Counted from the first letter of the stretch, positions 35,630 to 44,344 are shown. The stretch: 64,000 nucleotides of DNA from Pseudomonas sp. (GCF_030698175.1 NZ_JAUYNT010000017.1:1-64000), one strand, 5' to 3'. Program-made: numbers and translations. The notes: generated by a model from the sequence alone, not told the origin.

Positions 35630-37375
35630 ATGGCCCGTGCTCACAAGTCCACGGCAATATCGGTCATGATCGCCCTGATCAGCCTGACCTTTGTATTGCT
35701 GATCAGCGCTTTTTACGCGATGCGCAACGCATCAAACGAAATCAAAATGGTCAGCAAAAACAACTATCAGTCGTACTTGCTGGCCGACGAATTGCGCCAG
35801 AGCTCGGATGATTTAACCCGGCTTGGGCGTACCTATGTAGTTACCGCCAACCCTGAATATGAGCGTGAGTACTTGCGCATTTTGGATATTCGCAATGGCA
35901 AGGCACCACGCCCGGAAAACTACCACCGTATTTACTGGGACTTCGTCGCTGCGGGTGAGAGTAGCCCTCGCGCTGACGGCCCGGCAATTGCCTTGCAGGA
36001 GTTAATGAAACAGGCTGGTTTTAGTGCTGCCGAGTTTGCCAAGCTCAGCGAGGCGCAGGCTAACTCAAACGAGCTGGTCAATCTCGAAGTTCGCGCCATG
36101 AACGCGGTTAAAGGCAAGTTTGCGGACGACCAGGGGGGGTATAGCAAAACAGCCCCGCCGGATCTGGAACTCGCTAGAAACTTAGTGCACAGCCCTGAGT
36201 ATCATCAATACAAAGGCAAAATAATGCGTCCGTTGGACGATTTTTTTGCCTTGCTTGAGGCGCGCACCGGCGCTGCACTGACGCAAGCGTCGGCGAATGT
36301 CGATACAAGTCAGAACCTGTTTTTGCTGGTGTTACTGGCCTTGATTGCCGAAGTCGTTGGGCTTATTTATCTCGGTCGCCGGCATTTGCTCCGACAGCTA
36401 GGAGGCAGTGCCGAGCAATTGGATCAGGTGTTAACGGAAATTGCCGCCGGCAATTTGACCGTCAATATTCCCGATGCACCGGCGGGTAGCGCTTTGGCTA
36501 GTCTGCGGGCGATGCTGCAAAGCTTCCGTGGTCTGCTCGAGGGGGTGCTGCGCACCAGTAAGCAACTGCATAGCTCCACGGAGCATGTTATGTCGCTGGT
36601 CGGGAACACCTCCCAGCATGCCATCCAACAGCAGGACATAACCGAATTGGCGGCCACTGCGGTGCACGAGATGGGCCTCACTGTCCAAGAGATTGCACGC
36701 AATGCCAGCAGCGCGGCACTGGCTTCCGGCCGCGCTTGTGAAGAGTCGCTGGATGCGCGCAAGGTGGTCAGCAGTTCAACCAGTCAAATACAACGAATGG
36801 CGTCAGACATTGGCAGTGCCGCCGAAGCCGTGGGTAAGTTGGCGGCGGAGGTCGGATCTATCGATCAGGTGCTGGCCGTTATCCGTGGAATTTCCGAGCA
36901 AACGAACCTGCTGGCCCTGAATGCCGCCATCGAAGCTGCACGCGCGGGTGAGCTGGGCCGAGGTTTTGCCGTGGTGGCCGACGAAGTGCGCACGCTGGCA
37001 GGCCGGACGCAAAGTTCGACTGATGAAATTCAGAGCATGATCCAACGACTCAAGCAAGGCGCCGAGGCTGCCGTCAGTTCGATGCAAGCTGGGCAAGATG
37101 CGACTGGTTTCGGGGTCGAGGCTAGTCAGCGCACGGGGCAGTCATTAACCGCTATTTCAGGCCAGATCGATATTATCAGCGCGCTGAACCTTCAAGTGGC
37201 GACTGCCACCGAGGAGCAGTCCAGTGTTGCTGAGGAAATTAATCGCAATATCCATAGCATTGCCGATCTGGCGCGCGCCACGGTCAGTGATGTGCGCGGT
37301 TGTGAAGGTGACTGCGAGAACCTTCAGCGTCTGGCTGATGAGTTGAGCCAGCAAGTCGGAGCGTTTCGGATTTGA
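35630..37375 (+). CDS. Methyl-accepting chemotaxis protein
   Basis: An inner-membrane chemoreceptor, 581 residues. Membrane segment 1 is at about 10-29 ([19 protein letters not shown]). A periplasmic ligand domain of about 205 residues follows, then segment 2 (about 230-248, [19 protein letters not shown]) and a HAMP linker ([18 protein letters not shown]). The signalling domain has the hairpin tip [37 protein letters not shown]. The tip reads AGELGRGF where most receptors have AGEQGRGF. It has no C-terminal CheR-binding pentapeptide. AAGGAG precedes the ATG. The ligand is unknown. Confidence 0.92.
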   Translation: MARAHKSTAISVMIALISLTFVLLISAFYAMRNASNEIKMVSKNNYQSYLLADELRQSSDDLTRLGRTYVVTANPEYEREYLRILDIRNGKAPRPENYHRIYWDFVAAGESSPRADGPAIALQELMKQAGFSAAEFAKLSEAQANSNELVNLEVRAMNAVKGKFADDQGGYSKTAPPDLELARNLVHSPEYHQYKGKIMRPLDDFFALLEARTGAALTQASANVDTSQNLFLLVLLALIAEVVGLIYLGRRHLLRQLGGSAEQLDQVLTEIAAGNLTVNIPDAPAGSALASLRAMLQSFRGLLEGVLRTSKQLHSSTEHVMSLVGNTSQHAIQQQDITELAATAVHEMGLTVQEIARNASSAALASGRACEESLDARKVVSSSTSQIQRMASDIGSAAEAVGKLAAEVGSIDQVLAVIRGISEQTNLLALNAAIEAARAGELGRGFAVVADEVRTLAGRTQSSTDEIQSMIQRLKQGAEAAVSSMQAGQDATGFGVEASQRTGQSLTAISGQIDIISALNLQVATATEEQSSVAEEINRNIHSIADLARATVSDVRGCEGDCENLQRLADELSQQVGAFRI

Positions 37376-37430
37376 TCCTTGCCGGCGCTTGCATGAGCGA
37401 GTGCGAAGTGGCAGCGGCTTAGTTGCGGTT

Positions 37431-37682
37431 TTAGTCGTCGCTGGGCACCACCCAAAACAGCTGTACGCCGCCATCGTCGCGATGGGCCAGGGTGACGTTG
37501 TCGGTCTCGGCAATTTCGCCGAGCAGTTGCGCCCAGTCATCTTCGGCTTCATCGGGGGCTTTGAAGATCAGCGCGGCTTTGGCCTTTTGTGCGCTGGTTG
37601 AGTTGATGATTTTCTGGATACGCGTAGCCAGCAACTCATATGAGCTGGGTAATTTCACGGCGGCGGATTTGGCGGTGGCCAT
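37431..37682 (-). CDS. DUF1654 protein, LexA-box controlled
   Basis: A small soluble protein, 83 residues, recognised as DUF1654 (Pseudomonas-restricted): SSYELLATRIQKIINSTSAQ, KAKAALIFKAPDEAEDDWAQLL, EIAETDNVTLAHRDDGGVQL then FWVVP. Function is unknown; relatives occur on chromosomes and phages. AGGAGACCC lies five bases before the ATG at 37682. A LexA-type box (37705-37720) overlaps a TATACT -10-like hexamer immediately upstream, so induction by DNA damage is likely. A phage remnant origin is possible but no other phage gene is near. Confidence 0.85.
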   Translation of the reverse strand: MATAKSAAVKLPSSYELLATRIQKIINSTSAQKAKAALIFKAPDEAEDDWAQLLGEIAETDNVTLAHRDDGGVQLFWVVPSDD

Positions 37683-37704
37683 ACAAGGGTCTCCTGATTT
37701 TTAG

Positions 37705-37720
37705 CTGTCTGGATATACAG
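37705..37720 (-). promoter_or_regulatory. LexA (SOS) box and promoter of the DUF1654 gene
   Basis: CTGTCTGGATATACAG fits the CTGT-N8-ACAG LexA consensus in full. On the minus strand its first bases overlap TATACT, a good -10 element (around 37718-37723), with TTGACC about 21 bases upstream as a weak, widely spaced -35. Binding of LexA here would block the promoter. Confidence 0.75.
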
Positions 37721-37804
37721 TATATTGTCAGGCTGGCGGGCTGCAGGTCAAGCCATCGCTGGGGATACGCAATGCCCTGCTTATTGGCATCTATGTTGGC
37801 TTTG

Positions 37805-37831
37805 GTAGGAGCGGATTTATCCGCGATGCGG
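37805..37831 (+). repeat. Pseudomonas REP element
   Basis: GTAGGAGCGGATTTATCCGC followed by GATGCGG is a typical Pseudomonas REP sequence, with the imperfect palindrome GCGGATTTATCCGC. Confidence 0.75.
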
Positions 37832-37956
37832 TCGTGCCATCGGCGCATATGTTCGCCCCCGAACGCCGCATCGGTTGTTGAGTTGATTGACTCGTAGCTC
37901 TCGACTTCGGACCAGCCTGCGGCTGTTACGGTATTCTCGGCACGCTCGCGGACCAT

Positions 37957-37983
37957 CGTGGGAGGGGCTTTAGCCGCGATGCT
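37957..37983 (+). repeat. Second REP element, same orientation
   Basis: CGTGGGAGGGGCTTTAGCCGC followed by GATGC is the second REP, about 150 bases from the first and in the same direction. The pair lies between the DUF1654 promoter and the orphan binding-protein gene, in otherwise empty sequence (37721-38159). Confidence 0.75.
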
Positions 37984-38034
37984 TTTGCTGTTGTTTTGCG
38001 CGGTGTCCGAGCGCCGCATTTGTGTCGCTTGATC

Positions 38035-38054
38035 TAAGGGCGAAATAGATAGTG
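38035..38054 (+). repeat. 20-bp direct repeat, copy 1
   Basis: TAAGGGCGAAATAGATAGTG recurs with one mismatch at 39922-39941. The two copies bracket the orphan PotD-like gene and its upstream region. Confidence 0.6.
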
Positions 38055-38159
38055 ATGATAAATGTGCGGCGGTTAATCGTGGTCTGTCCCCAGACTTACG
38101 AGCACGCAGCCTCTTCCGCCAACCCCCTGCGGTTGCCCACTGCCGACTTTGCCATGCGC

Positions 38160-39245
38160 CTACTTTTTCTCCGCGGCCATAGCCGTGTCCGACATTCCCT
38201 TCATTATGTTGTCGGCGATCTTGTCGTAGGGTGGCCAGAACATCTGCGCCGAAAAGAAGTCCGCGTTGCTGTCGAGCAATGGATTTTTTTCGACCAGGGT
38301 ACTTACCGAAACCATGCTCAGGCCGTTGACGACCCTGGTCTGAACTTCTTTGCCGATAAAATAGTTGGCGAATATCTCGGCCGCTTCGAGCTTTTTCCCG
38401 GTTAAATCTTTGCTGAAGTTAATGGTGTCCATCCATACCGTACTGCCCTCCTTGAATTGCACGTATTGCCAATGCCCGCCTTTGGCGTTTTCCGCCGCTA
38501 TTTCTACGCCATAGCTCGCGGTCAATAACAGGTCGTCGCTATAATCAGGAACTCCATCCCAGAAATATTTCACTTGTTTGTATAGTAGGTTGGTTTGTTC
38601 TTGTGCATGTTTGTTGGTGAAATCGATTGCCTCGGTTCTTTTGCCAGCGGTCAGTAAATTATTTATATGATAGGGTGGTTTGCCCATGGCGAGCATGACA
38701 ATCGCTATATTTGGCTGTATCTGTCCTTTGGATAAGGATAACTTGCCTTTCCATTTGTCACTCCACAGCTCTTTTACCGACAGTGGTAAGTCCGCGTCGC
38801 TCAGTTTTTTCATATTCGCCCAAATGCCGTAGGCCCCGCCTCCCCAGGGAATATATAGCGGCCCTTGTGCGGACATGCCCATGGGAATGTTGGTCAGGCC
38901 TTTTATGAGCTTGGCGTAGTTAGGCATTCTGGGGGATTTGCTGTCGATGGCCTGCAGTTGCTTGGAGGTTTTTTCGCCCTGCATGTTTATGTAATTGAGG
39001 GTGAGAAAAGAAACGTCGCATTGGCGACCTCTAATGATATCGAACATCTGTTCCGGTCCCGAAGCGAAGGGCTCGATGAGTTTCGCTTCTATGTCATAGC
39101 CCTGTTCTTCGAGTAGCGTGTTTACCGAAATTAAATCGGCCGGTGTGACATAACCTTCCCAGGCGAATATCCGTAAAGCCTCTTTGGCGTATACGGGGGC
39201 GGAGAGCATCATCAAGATGACTGTTAATAGCGTCATTTTTTTCAT
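38160..39245 (-). CDS. Orphan periplasmic polyamine-type binding protein (PotD-like)
   Basis: A secreted 361-residue solute-binding protein with signal peptide MKKMTLLTVILMMLSAPVYA. The mature start KEALRIFAWEGYVTPADL is the PotD/PotF-type opening. Further family-like stretches are GRQCDVSFLTLNYI, YIPWGGGAYGIWANMKKL, LWSDKWKGKLSL, and EAAEIFANYFIGKEVQTRVV (cf. FINFLLRPE-type region). No permease or ATPase gene accompanies it. GAGGAGCC lies well placed before the ATG at 39245. Its codon use looks AT-richer than the core genes on either side (many AAA, ATT, TTT), which suggests transfer. Ligand unassigned. Confidence 0.8.
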   Translation of the reverse strand: MKKMTLLTVILMMLSAPVYAKEALRIFAWEGYVTPADLISVNTLLEEQGYDIEAKLIEPFASGPEQMFDIIRGRQCDVSFLTLNYINMQGEKTSKQLQAIDSKSPRMPNYAKLIKGLTNIPMGMSAQGPLYIPWGGGAYGIWANMKKLSDADLPLSVKELWSDKWKGKLSLSKGQIQPNIAIVMLAMGKPPYHINNLLTAGKRTEAIDFTNKHAQEQTNLLYKQVKYFWDGVPDYSDDLLLTASYGVEIAAENAKGGHWQYVQFKEGSTVWMDTINFSKDLTGKKLEAAEIFANYFIGKEVQTRVVNGLSMVSVSTLVEKNPLLDSNADFFSAQMFWPPYDKIADNIMKGMSDTAMAAEKK

Positions 39246-39955
39246 GTGTGGCTCCTCGGTTAGATAGGGGTGAAAGGCGTCCAGGAAAGTAAGTTATAGT
39301 GTCGATTGATGTGCCAAGGTTTATTTGTAGATTCGTTGTTATTGTTGAGGTTGGATTCAATTTTAAATTGTAGTTGGGGGTGTTGTTTTGGCAAGGCGGT
39401 TGCCGTATTAGGCCAATTAGCCTGCCGCTCAACCCACTGCGCAACGATTGCGTTACTCGCTTCGGGCCTGCTGAAAGGGGCGTTGTCCGGGCGCGGCTTG
39501 ATTCGCTCAACGCCGCACGGTGTTGGCTTTTGATTTGGTGAAGCCAGAGGCAATTAAATATCGGCTAGACGACTCGGTCCAAATGTCCCGTCAGGAGGCC
39601 GAGTGGAGGTGCTGTGTAGAAGGGGCGTTTGGCAGGATGCCAAACGAGGCATGTTGGGTCAAGGATGGCCCGTCTTGCCGGCCCTCTGAGCAGTGCCGGA
39701 GCGAGGGGAGTCTGGCGCAGCCTGACCCGGATGTCGGGCGCGCTTATGCGAAGACCATCCATGGCCTTCGCCCTGCGGGCCGGCTAAAGCCGTCCAAATG
39801 CGCTCCCGGCGAATTTGTCTCTTTGGTTACTTTCTGCGCGAGCAAAGAGATACGGAGCGAAGCGGAGTAACAGCCACAGGCTGGCCCGAAGGGTGAGCGT
39901 AGCGAATCAAGTGACTCGTCGTAAGGGCAAAATAGATAGTGTTGGCGGTTGCAGG
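39246..39955. other. Gene-free region between the orphan binding protein and the IS30 element
   Basis: About 700 bases with only short, unsupported frames. The first 150 bases are AT-rich and may hold the binding-protein promoter. From about 39540 the sequence is GC-rich and ends with the direct-repeat copy at 39922-39941. Confidence 0.5.
39922..39941 (+). repeat. 20-bp direct repeat, copy 2
   Basis: TAAGGGCAAAATAGATAGTG matches 38035-38054 at 19 of 20 positions and ends 14 bases before the left end of the IS30 element. Confidence 0.6.
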
Positions 39956-41042
39956 AGCTGAGTGCAACACGGTTATTGAATTGAAGCCGGAGCATCATGC
40001 CGCATAGCCATAGCTTCCTGCATCACCTCGCCCATGACTTCGATCGGGCATTTGAAGTCGAAGCGCTTACGCGGACGCATATTCAGTTGCAGCGCGATGG
40101 CATCCAGCTCTTCCTGGCTGTGAACCGACAGGTCTGTGCCCTTGGGCAGGTACTGGCGGATCAGGCCGTTGATGTTTTTGTTGCTGCCGCGCTGCCAAGG
40201 GCTATGAGGGTCGCAGAAAAATATCGCCACCCCGGTCTTCTGGGTTATTTCGGCGTGCCGAGCCATCTCCCGGCCTTGGTCGTAGGTCATGCTCTTGCGC
40301 ATCGCCAGCGGCATGCCATTGAGCGCTGCACTGAAGCCCTCCATCGCCGAGGTCGCCGTCGCGTCGTTCATCTTCACCAGCATCAGGTAGCCACTGGTGC
40401 GCTCCACCAACGTGCCTACAGACGAGGCGTTGGCCTTACCCTTGATCAGGTCGCCTTCCCAATGCCCCGGCATCAGCCGGTCTTCGATCTCCGGCGGGCG
40501 CACATGAATGCTGATCATCTCAGGGATCTGGCCGCGCCGATCCACGCCGCCAGAGCGCGGCCGGCGCGTCGTCTTGCTTTGGCGCAGAGATGATCAGCTC
40601 CTTACGCAGCTCGCCGACCGGCAAGGCATAGATCGCGTTATAGATCGTCTCGCGACAGACGTAGGCATCTCTAAGGCTGGGAATGTTCATGTTGCGCAGC
40701 TTGCCGGCAATCTGCTCGGGAGACAAACGCTCACGCAGCATATGGGCCACCAACTCGAAGCGCTCGCTACCTGGCAACAGCTTTCGCATCGGTCGACAAA
40801 CCTGGCGGCGGGCCTGCATCTGTTGTTGAGCTACACGGGCCGAGTAGCCGCCGAAGGCATCTCGATTACGGCGCAGCTCCCGGCTGATGGTCGAGGGAGA
40901 TCTGTTGATCAGACGAGCAATCCTGCGCAGGCTGAAGCCTTGAGCATGACCGATTTGAATGGTGGCGCGTTCTTCAACGCTGAGTTCGGTATAAGACATA
41001 GGGGCAGCACCGTACCGGAAAGGTCAGGTGTTGCACTCAGCT
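39956..41042 (-). mobile_element. IS30-family insertion sequence
   Basis: Terminal inverted repeats AGCTGAGTGCAACAC (39956-39970) and its exact complement (41028-41042) enclose about 1.09 kb with one transposase gene on the minus strand. The outermost AGCT at each end may partly be target sequence. The transposase is frameshifted, so the copy is probably inactive. Confidence 0.85.
39973..40999 (-). pseudogene. IS30-family transposase, frameshifted
   Basis: The N-terminal frame (40999 down to about 40585) encodes the IS30 helix-turn-helix region: YTELSVEERATIQIGHAQGFSLRRIARLINRSPSTISRELRRN and LSPEQIAGKLR. The catalytic rve domain is in a second frame (to 39973): MPGHWEGDLIKGKANASSVGTLVER (first D), MTYDQGREMARH (second D), SPWQRGSNKNINGLIRQYLPKGTDL and the final E in ELDAIALQLNMRPRK. 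The frames would join if two bases were restored (or one removed) near 40584-40592; the catalytic frame then reads LRQSKTTRRPRSGGVDRRGQ across the joint. Start at MSYTELS. Confidence 0.85.
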
Positions 41043-41059
41043 TTTGCCGCCGCCGTGTG

Positions 41060-41731
41060 TTACTCGCTTAAGTTTGAGATTCCTCTAATAATTAATGCAA
41101 TCTCATCATTTTTATTTGCAATTAGGCCGTGCTCTCTGCAATTAAATTTAGCGGTGGTTGTTTTGAATGTTATCTTTTGGCCAGTGCTCTTGTTAGTGCA
41201 TTGTGCGCTGATTGGGGTCATGCCTATGCTTAGTGCGCCAATTACCGGGTGTAAGTTGTAGGTTAGTGTTCCGCGCAGGGCCGGTACGGCCCCTTCGCAG
41301 TGCTGTTCAAATGTAGCGCTTAGCGATTTCAAAGTGCCGCCAGTGTCGTAGCTAACGTCGCTCACATTAAAGCTTCCGGTCAGTGTGTTGCAGCCTCGGC
41401 CGTTGCCACTAAAGTCCAGTCCGGGATAGGTGGTTTTTTGAAAGGGGAAGCGTTCCGCACCTTTATACAATCCGGGTTTTAATTTTTCATTGTTTGGGGC
41501 TGCTAGGTTTAATGTCCACCAAGATGTTGTTCCGGTGTTGATGTTTACAGTAATGCCGTTGTTGTAATTTCCGGAATACTTAAATGTAGTAAGTTTGTCA
41601 GTGTAGGTGCTGTTAATGCCGCCGCCAATGTAGTCACCTTTGTCACTTTTTAATACTAATATGCTTTCGGCTAATGCTGTTTGGCTGACTGTTGCTAGTA
41701 GTGCTAAGATTGAGGCGCTTAAGATTTTCAT
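41060..41731 (-). CDS. Secreted protein of unknown function
   Basis: A 223-residue protein with a signal peptide ending SQTALA (about 21). The mature part starts with SILVLKSDKGDYIGGGINSTYT and has GTTSWWTLNLAAPNNEKLKPGLYKGAERFPFQ, then LDFSGNGRGCNTLTGSFNVSD and ATFEQHCEGAVPALRGTLTYN. I recognise this as a domain seen in many uncharacterised extracellular bacterial proteins, likely beta-sandwich, but it has no assigned role. Four cysteines could form disulfides (GCNTL, HCEGA, AQCTN, FNCRE). The gene is markedly AT-rich compared with the neighbouring core genes, pointing to recent acquisition. It sits directly beside the IS30 element. Confidence 0.7.
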   Translation of the reverse strand: MKILSASILALLATVSQTALAESILVLKSDKGDYIGGGINSTYTDKLTTFKYSGNYNNGITVNINTGTTSWWTLNLAAPNNEKLKPGLYKGAERFPFQKTTYPGLDFSGNGRGCNTLTGSFNVSDVSYDTGGTLKSLSATFEQHCEGAVPALRGTLTYNLHPVIGALSIGMTPISAQCTNKSTGQKITFKTTTAKFNCREHGLIANKNDEIALIIRGISNLSE

Positions 41732-41931
41732 GGTTACTTCCTTGATAGTATTTTAATTGTGCGTCCATGCATGCATAAGTTGTGCGCTCAAGCATATCAA
41801 TGGATGTTGGTTGGTTAATTTTAGTCGTGACTTGCCCCATTTCTGGCGCGCGGCAACGCTATCATGGCTTGTTGGTGGGTGTCGATGTTGGGAGGGGTTA
41901 TGCTTGTGAGCTGTCTTCCATTTGACACTCA

Positions 41932-42262
41932 AACGCCGGGCATGCCCGGCGTTGTGTCGCGTGATGCCGCTGGGGCTTCGCCCTCCAGTTTGCTTTTCAG
42001 CAGCTGGTTGACCTGGCCTGGGTTGGCTTTGCCTTTGGAAACTTTCATTGCCTGGCCGACGAAGAAGCCGAACATCTTGCCGCGCTTGGCTTCGTCTGCC
42101 GCACGGTATTGCCCGACCTGTTCGGCGTTGGCGGCGAGCATTCCATCCTGCATCGATTCGATGGCGCCGCTGTCGGTGACCTGCTTGAGGCCGCGGGTTT
42201 CGATCACCTGGTCGGCGCTGCCTTCGCCATTAGCCATGGCTTCAAAGGCTATTTTCGCAATT
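41932..42262 (-). pseudogene. Truncated second copy of the gatB 3' end with its terminator
   Basis: From 42262 down, the minus strand encodes the last 92 or so residues of GatB ([20 protein letters not shown] to [11 protein letters not shown]), differing from the intact gene at about six residues. It ends with the same palindrome (AACGCCGGGCATGCCCGGCG, 41932-41951, plus TT). The native stop is lost: the frame runs on through [16 protein letters not shown]. The 5' part of the gene is absent; similarity stops at about 42262, 34 bases from the IS5-type element. Confidence 0.9.
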
Positions 42263-42295
42263 TGGCTCGAAGGTGGAGAATAAATCAGTGCTTCC

Positions 42296-43130
42296 CTAGG
42301 GGGCGTTCTCATTTGAGCTAAGCAGGTCCATCCGATACCCTTGGTCTATTTGGGGCAACTGATGGGCCGCTATAGGCTGCGTGACGATCAATGGGAGCGC
42401 ATCAAGGAACTGCTGCCGGGTAAAGCCAGCGACCGAGGCGCGACCGCCCGCGATAACCGCCAGTTTGTAGAGGTCGTACTCTGGATTGCCCGAACTGGCG
42501 CGCCCTGGCGGGATCTACCTGAAACCTACGGTCACTGGCATCGGGTCTATGTGCGTTATAACCGCTGGTCACGCAAGGGTGTTTGGTTACAGATCATGGC
42601 ATCGCTTGCGGCTGACGCTGACCTAGAACACCTGATGGTGGATGGCAGCATAGTGCGCGTTCATCAGCATGGTGCGGCAAAAAAACATGTCAGGACGCCG
42701 AAGCCATGGGCAAGTCCAGAGGCGGACTAAGCACCAAGATTCATGCGGTCGTCGATGCCCTGGGGAATCCTGTACGCCTGCTGCTGACGCCCGGACAAGC
42801 CTCTGAATATGGCCAAGCCGAAGCGTTGCTCGAAGGTTTTACGCCCGAAGCGGTATTGGCAGACAAAGGTTACGACTCAGACGCCTTCGTGGAGTTGATA
42901 CAGCGCAGTGGGGCTGAAGCCGTCATCCCCTCAAGAGGGAGTCGTCTGAAGCCTCGAAAGCTGGATCGACATATCTACAAAGCACGTAATCTAGTGGAGC
43001 GTTTTTTCCAGAAACTGAAGCAGTAACGCCGTATCGCTACTAGGTATGAGCGACTGGCAAGAAACTACCAGTCGATGCTGAGCCTTGTATCAGTCGTCAT
43101 ATGGCTGGCCTGATTGAGAGCGCCCCCTAG
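42296..43130 (+). mobile_element. IS5-family (IS427-like) insertion sequence
   Basis: Terminal inverted repeats CTAGGGGGCGTTCTCA (42296-42311) and its near-complement TGAGAGCGCCCCCTAG (43115-43130, one mismatch) enclose an 835-bp element with overlapping transposase frames. The terminal CTAG may be target duplication in whole or part. The right end supplies the stop codon of the adjacent tetR-type gene. Confidence 0.88.
42362..43113 (+). pseudogene. IS5/IS427-type transposase, two frames with an extra in-frame stop
   Basis: Frame A (ATG 42362, GRYRLRDDQWERIKELLPGK to a stop at 42730) holds the first D region (LMVDGSIVRVHQHG). Frame B (to 43026) holds GLSTKIHAVVDALGNPVRLLLTPG, the second D in AVLADKGYDSDAF and the YREK signature YKARNLVERFFQKLK. 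A run of seven A at 42679-42685 is the expected -1 slippery site for making the fused protein. Beyond the TAA at 43024-43026 the same frame continues as RRIATRYERLARNYQSM to a natural TGA at 43111-43113, so that TAA looks like a nonsense mutation that removes the last 29 residues. The copy is probably defective. Confidence 0.82.
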
Positions 43131-43723
43131 ATGCCCGCCGTGGTCTGAGTCGGCAGCAGTACGCGCTCTGTTGCGTCCGTTATTTGCTCGGCCACCGCCG
43201 TATCGCTCACCGCTCGGGCGAGGGTGACCGCGCCGACTAGCGTGGCCAGGGCGGCCATTGCCGCACCGACATCGGCTGGTGCGTCCGCGGCTGCCGGCCC
43301 GTTTGCGACTAGAGTCGCGACCGCAAGCAGCTCAGCCTCGAACTCTGCCCGGGCTGTCGCATCGGAGCGCGCTACTTCGGGGGCGAGGCTTTGCAAGGCG
43401 CAACTTTCGGGTAGCTCGCACTTGCGCTTGGCACCCAAGTAAAAATGCACGAACTCTGCCCACCAGGCCGGCCCGAAGCTTGTCTGGAAATGGCGTACGC
43501 CGTCCTTGAGGTCCGACATACCCTGCCCGACGGACTCACGGAACGCGGCGGCCTTGGAGTCGAAGTGCGCATAGAAGGCACCGGAGGTGACTCCGGCCTC
43601 TTTCGCCAAGCCATCGACACCTATGCCACCAAATCCACCTTGGCGAAAGCCGCGCCCCGCCGCCTCGAGGATGCGCTGGCGAGTTTGTAGTTTTTGTGCG
43701 GATCGAGACACGGACTCACCCAT
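43127..43723 (-). CDS. TetR-family transcriptional regulator
   Basis: A 198-residue repressor with the TetR N-terminal helix-turn-helix (TRQRILEAAGRGFRQGGFGG, then IGVDGLAKEAGVTSGAFYAHFDSKAAAF) and an alanine-rich ligand-binding domain. It is divergent from the tautomerase-like gene; the 133-base gap contains two palindromic AACGATCGTT-type sites, its likely operators. Its last codons read TTAGI and the TAG stop lies in the CTAG end of the IS5-type element, so the original C-terminus may have been longer or slightly different. Confidence 0.88.
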   Translation of the reverse strand: MGESVSRSAQKLQTRQRILEAAGRGFRQGGFGGIGVDGLAKEAGVTSGAFYAHFDSKAAAFRESVGQGMSDLKDGVRHFQTSFGPAWWAEFVHFYLGAKRKCELPESCALQSLAPEVARSDATARAEFEAELLAVATLVANGPAAADAPADVGAAMAALATLVGAVTLARAVSDTAVAEQITDATERVLLPTQTTAGI

Positions 43724-43761
43724 AGCTTGAGGTTTATGAGCTGAAATTATACTTGGTCAAG

Positions 43762-43798
43762 TAACGATCGTTATGTATATTCGAATAGCGGTCGTTAT
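43762..43798. promoter_or_regulatory. Paired TetR-type operators
   Basis: TAACGATCGTTA (43762-43773) is a perfect 12-bp palindrome. ATAGCGGTCGTTAT (43785-43798) is an imperfect second copy 23 bases further on. They lie between the TetR gene and the tautomerase-like gene and fit autoregulation and control of the target. Confidence 0.65.
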
Positions 43799-43856
43799 CT
43801 TAACTGCCGTTCTGGTCGCTGGAGCGACGAACTCATCCGTTTACAGGAGTACTGCA

Positions 43857-44273
43857 ATGCCTCTTACCCTTACAGTCACCGAAGGCGTTTTACCCAGCGG
43901 CAGCGAGAAAGTCGCCTTCGCCCGCCTGTCAGACGCCATGTTGAAATGGCACGGATTGACCGGTAACTCGGTCATGACTCCCAATGTTGTGGGCGCTATC
44001 CATGTGCTTAGCATGGAAAACACCTTTTCCGGATCTAAGGAGACGCCGGTGGTTTTTATCGAGTGGAAGGTGCCCTCTTTTGCGTTTGCCAGTCGTGAGG
44101 TGCAGCAGGGCTACTTCGAGGAGGCGACCAACATCATTCATGAACTGTCGGGCGGCAAGCAGCCCAAGGAGCACATCTGGATCAATGTCGTACATGCCGT
44201 GGACGGGGCTTGGGGGATTGCCGGCTCGGCGCTGACCAATGCGCAACTGGGTGAGGCCATCGCTCAGGGCTGA
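43857..44273 (+). CDS. Tautomerase-superfamily protein
   Basis: A 138-residue protein that begins MPLTLTVTEGVLPSGSEKVA, giving Pro-1 after methionine removal, the catalytic base of 4-oxalocrotonate-tautomerase enzymes. Later parts HVLSMENTFSG, PVVFIEWKVPSFAF and FEEATNIIHELSGGKQPKEHIWINVVHAVDGAWGIAG suit a fused two-motif tautomerase. ACAGGAG at 43842-43848 supports the ATG at 43857 over the in-frame ATG at 43773, which sits inside the operator. Probably repressed by the divergent TetR protein. The substrate is unknown. Confidence 0.72.
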   Translation: MPLTLTVTEGVLPSGSEKVAFARLSDAMLKWHGLTGNSVMTPNVVGAIHVLSMENTFSGSKETPVVFIEWKVPSFAFASREVQQGYFEEATNIIHELSGGKQPKEHIWINVVHAVDGAWGIAGSALTNAQLGEAIAQG

Positions 44274-44344
44274 GTAAGGTCAACCGGCAAGCAAGTGGCG
44301 AAATATCTCGCCGCTTGCTTGCCGTCCAAAATCCCGGAGCGGTT

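Noticed and set aside
39260..39553. Short minus-strand frames before the IS30 element
   Set aside because: No conserved domain or binding site; the sequence is low in coding character.
37436..42300. A complete prophage or defence island in the accessory stretch
   Set aside because: No integrase, structural, restriction or toxin-antitoxin genes are present; only IS elements, REPs and single orphan genes.
43773..43856. Upstream ATG giving a longer tautomerase-like protein with a hydrophobic start
   Set aside because: It lies in the operator region without a binding site, and would hide the N-terminal proline; the ATG at 43857 has ACAGGAG.
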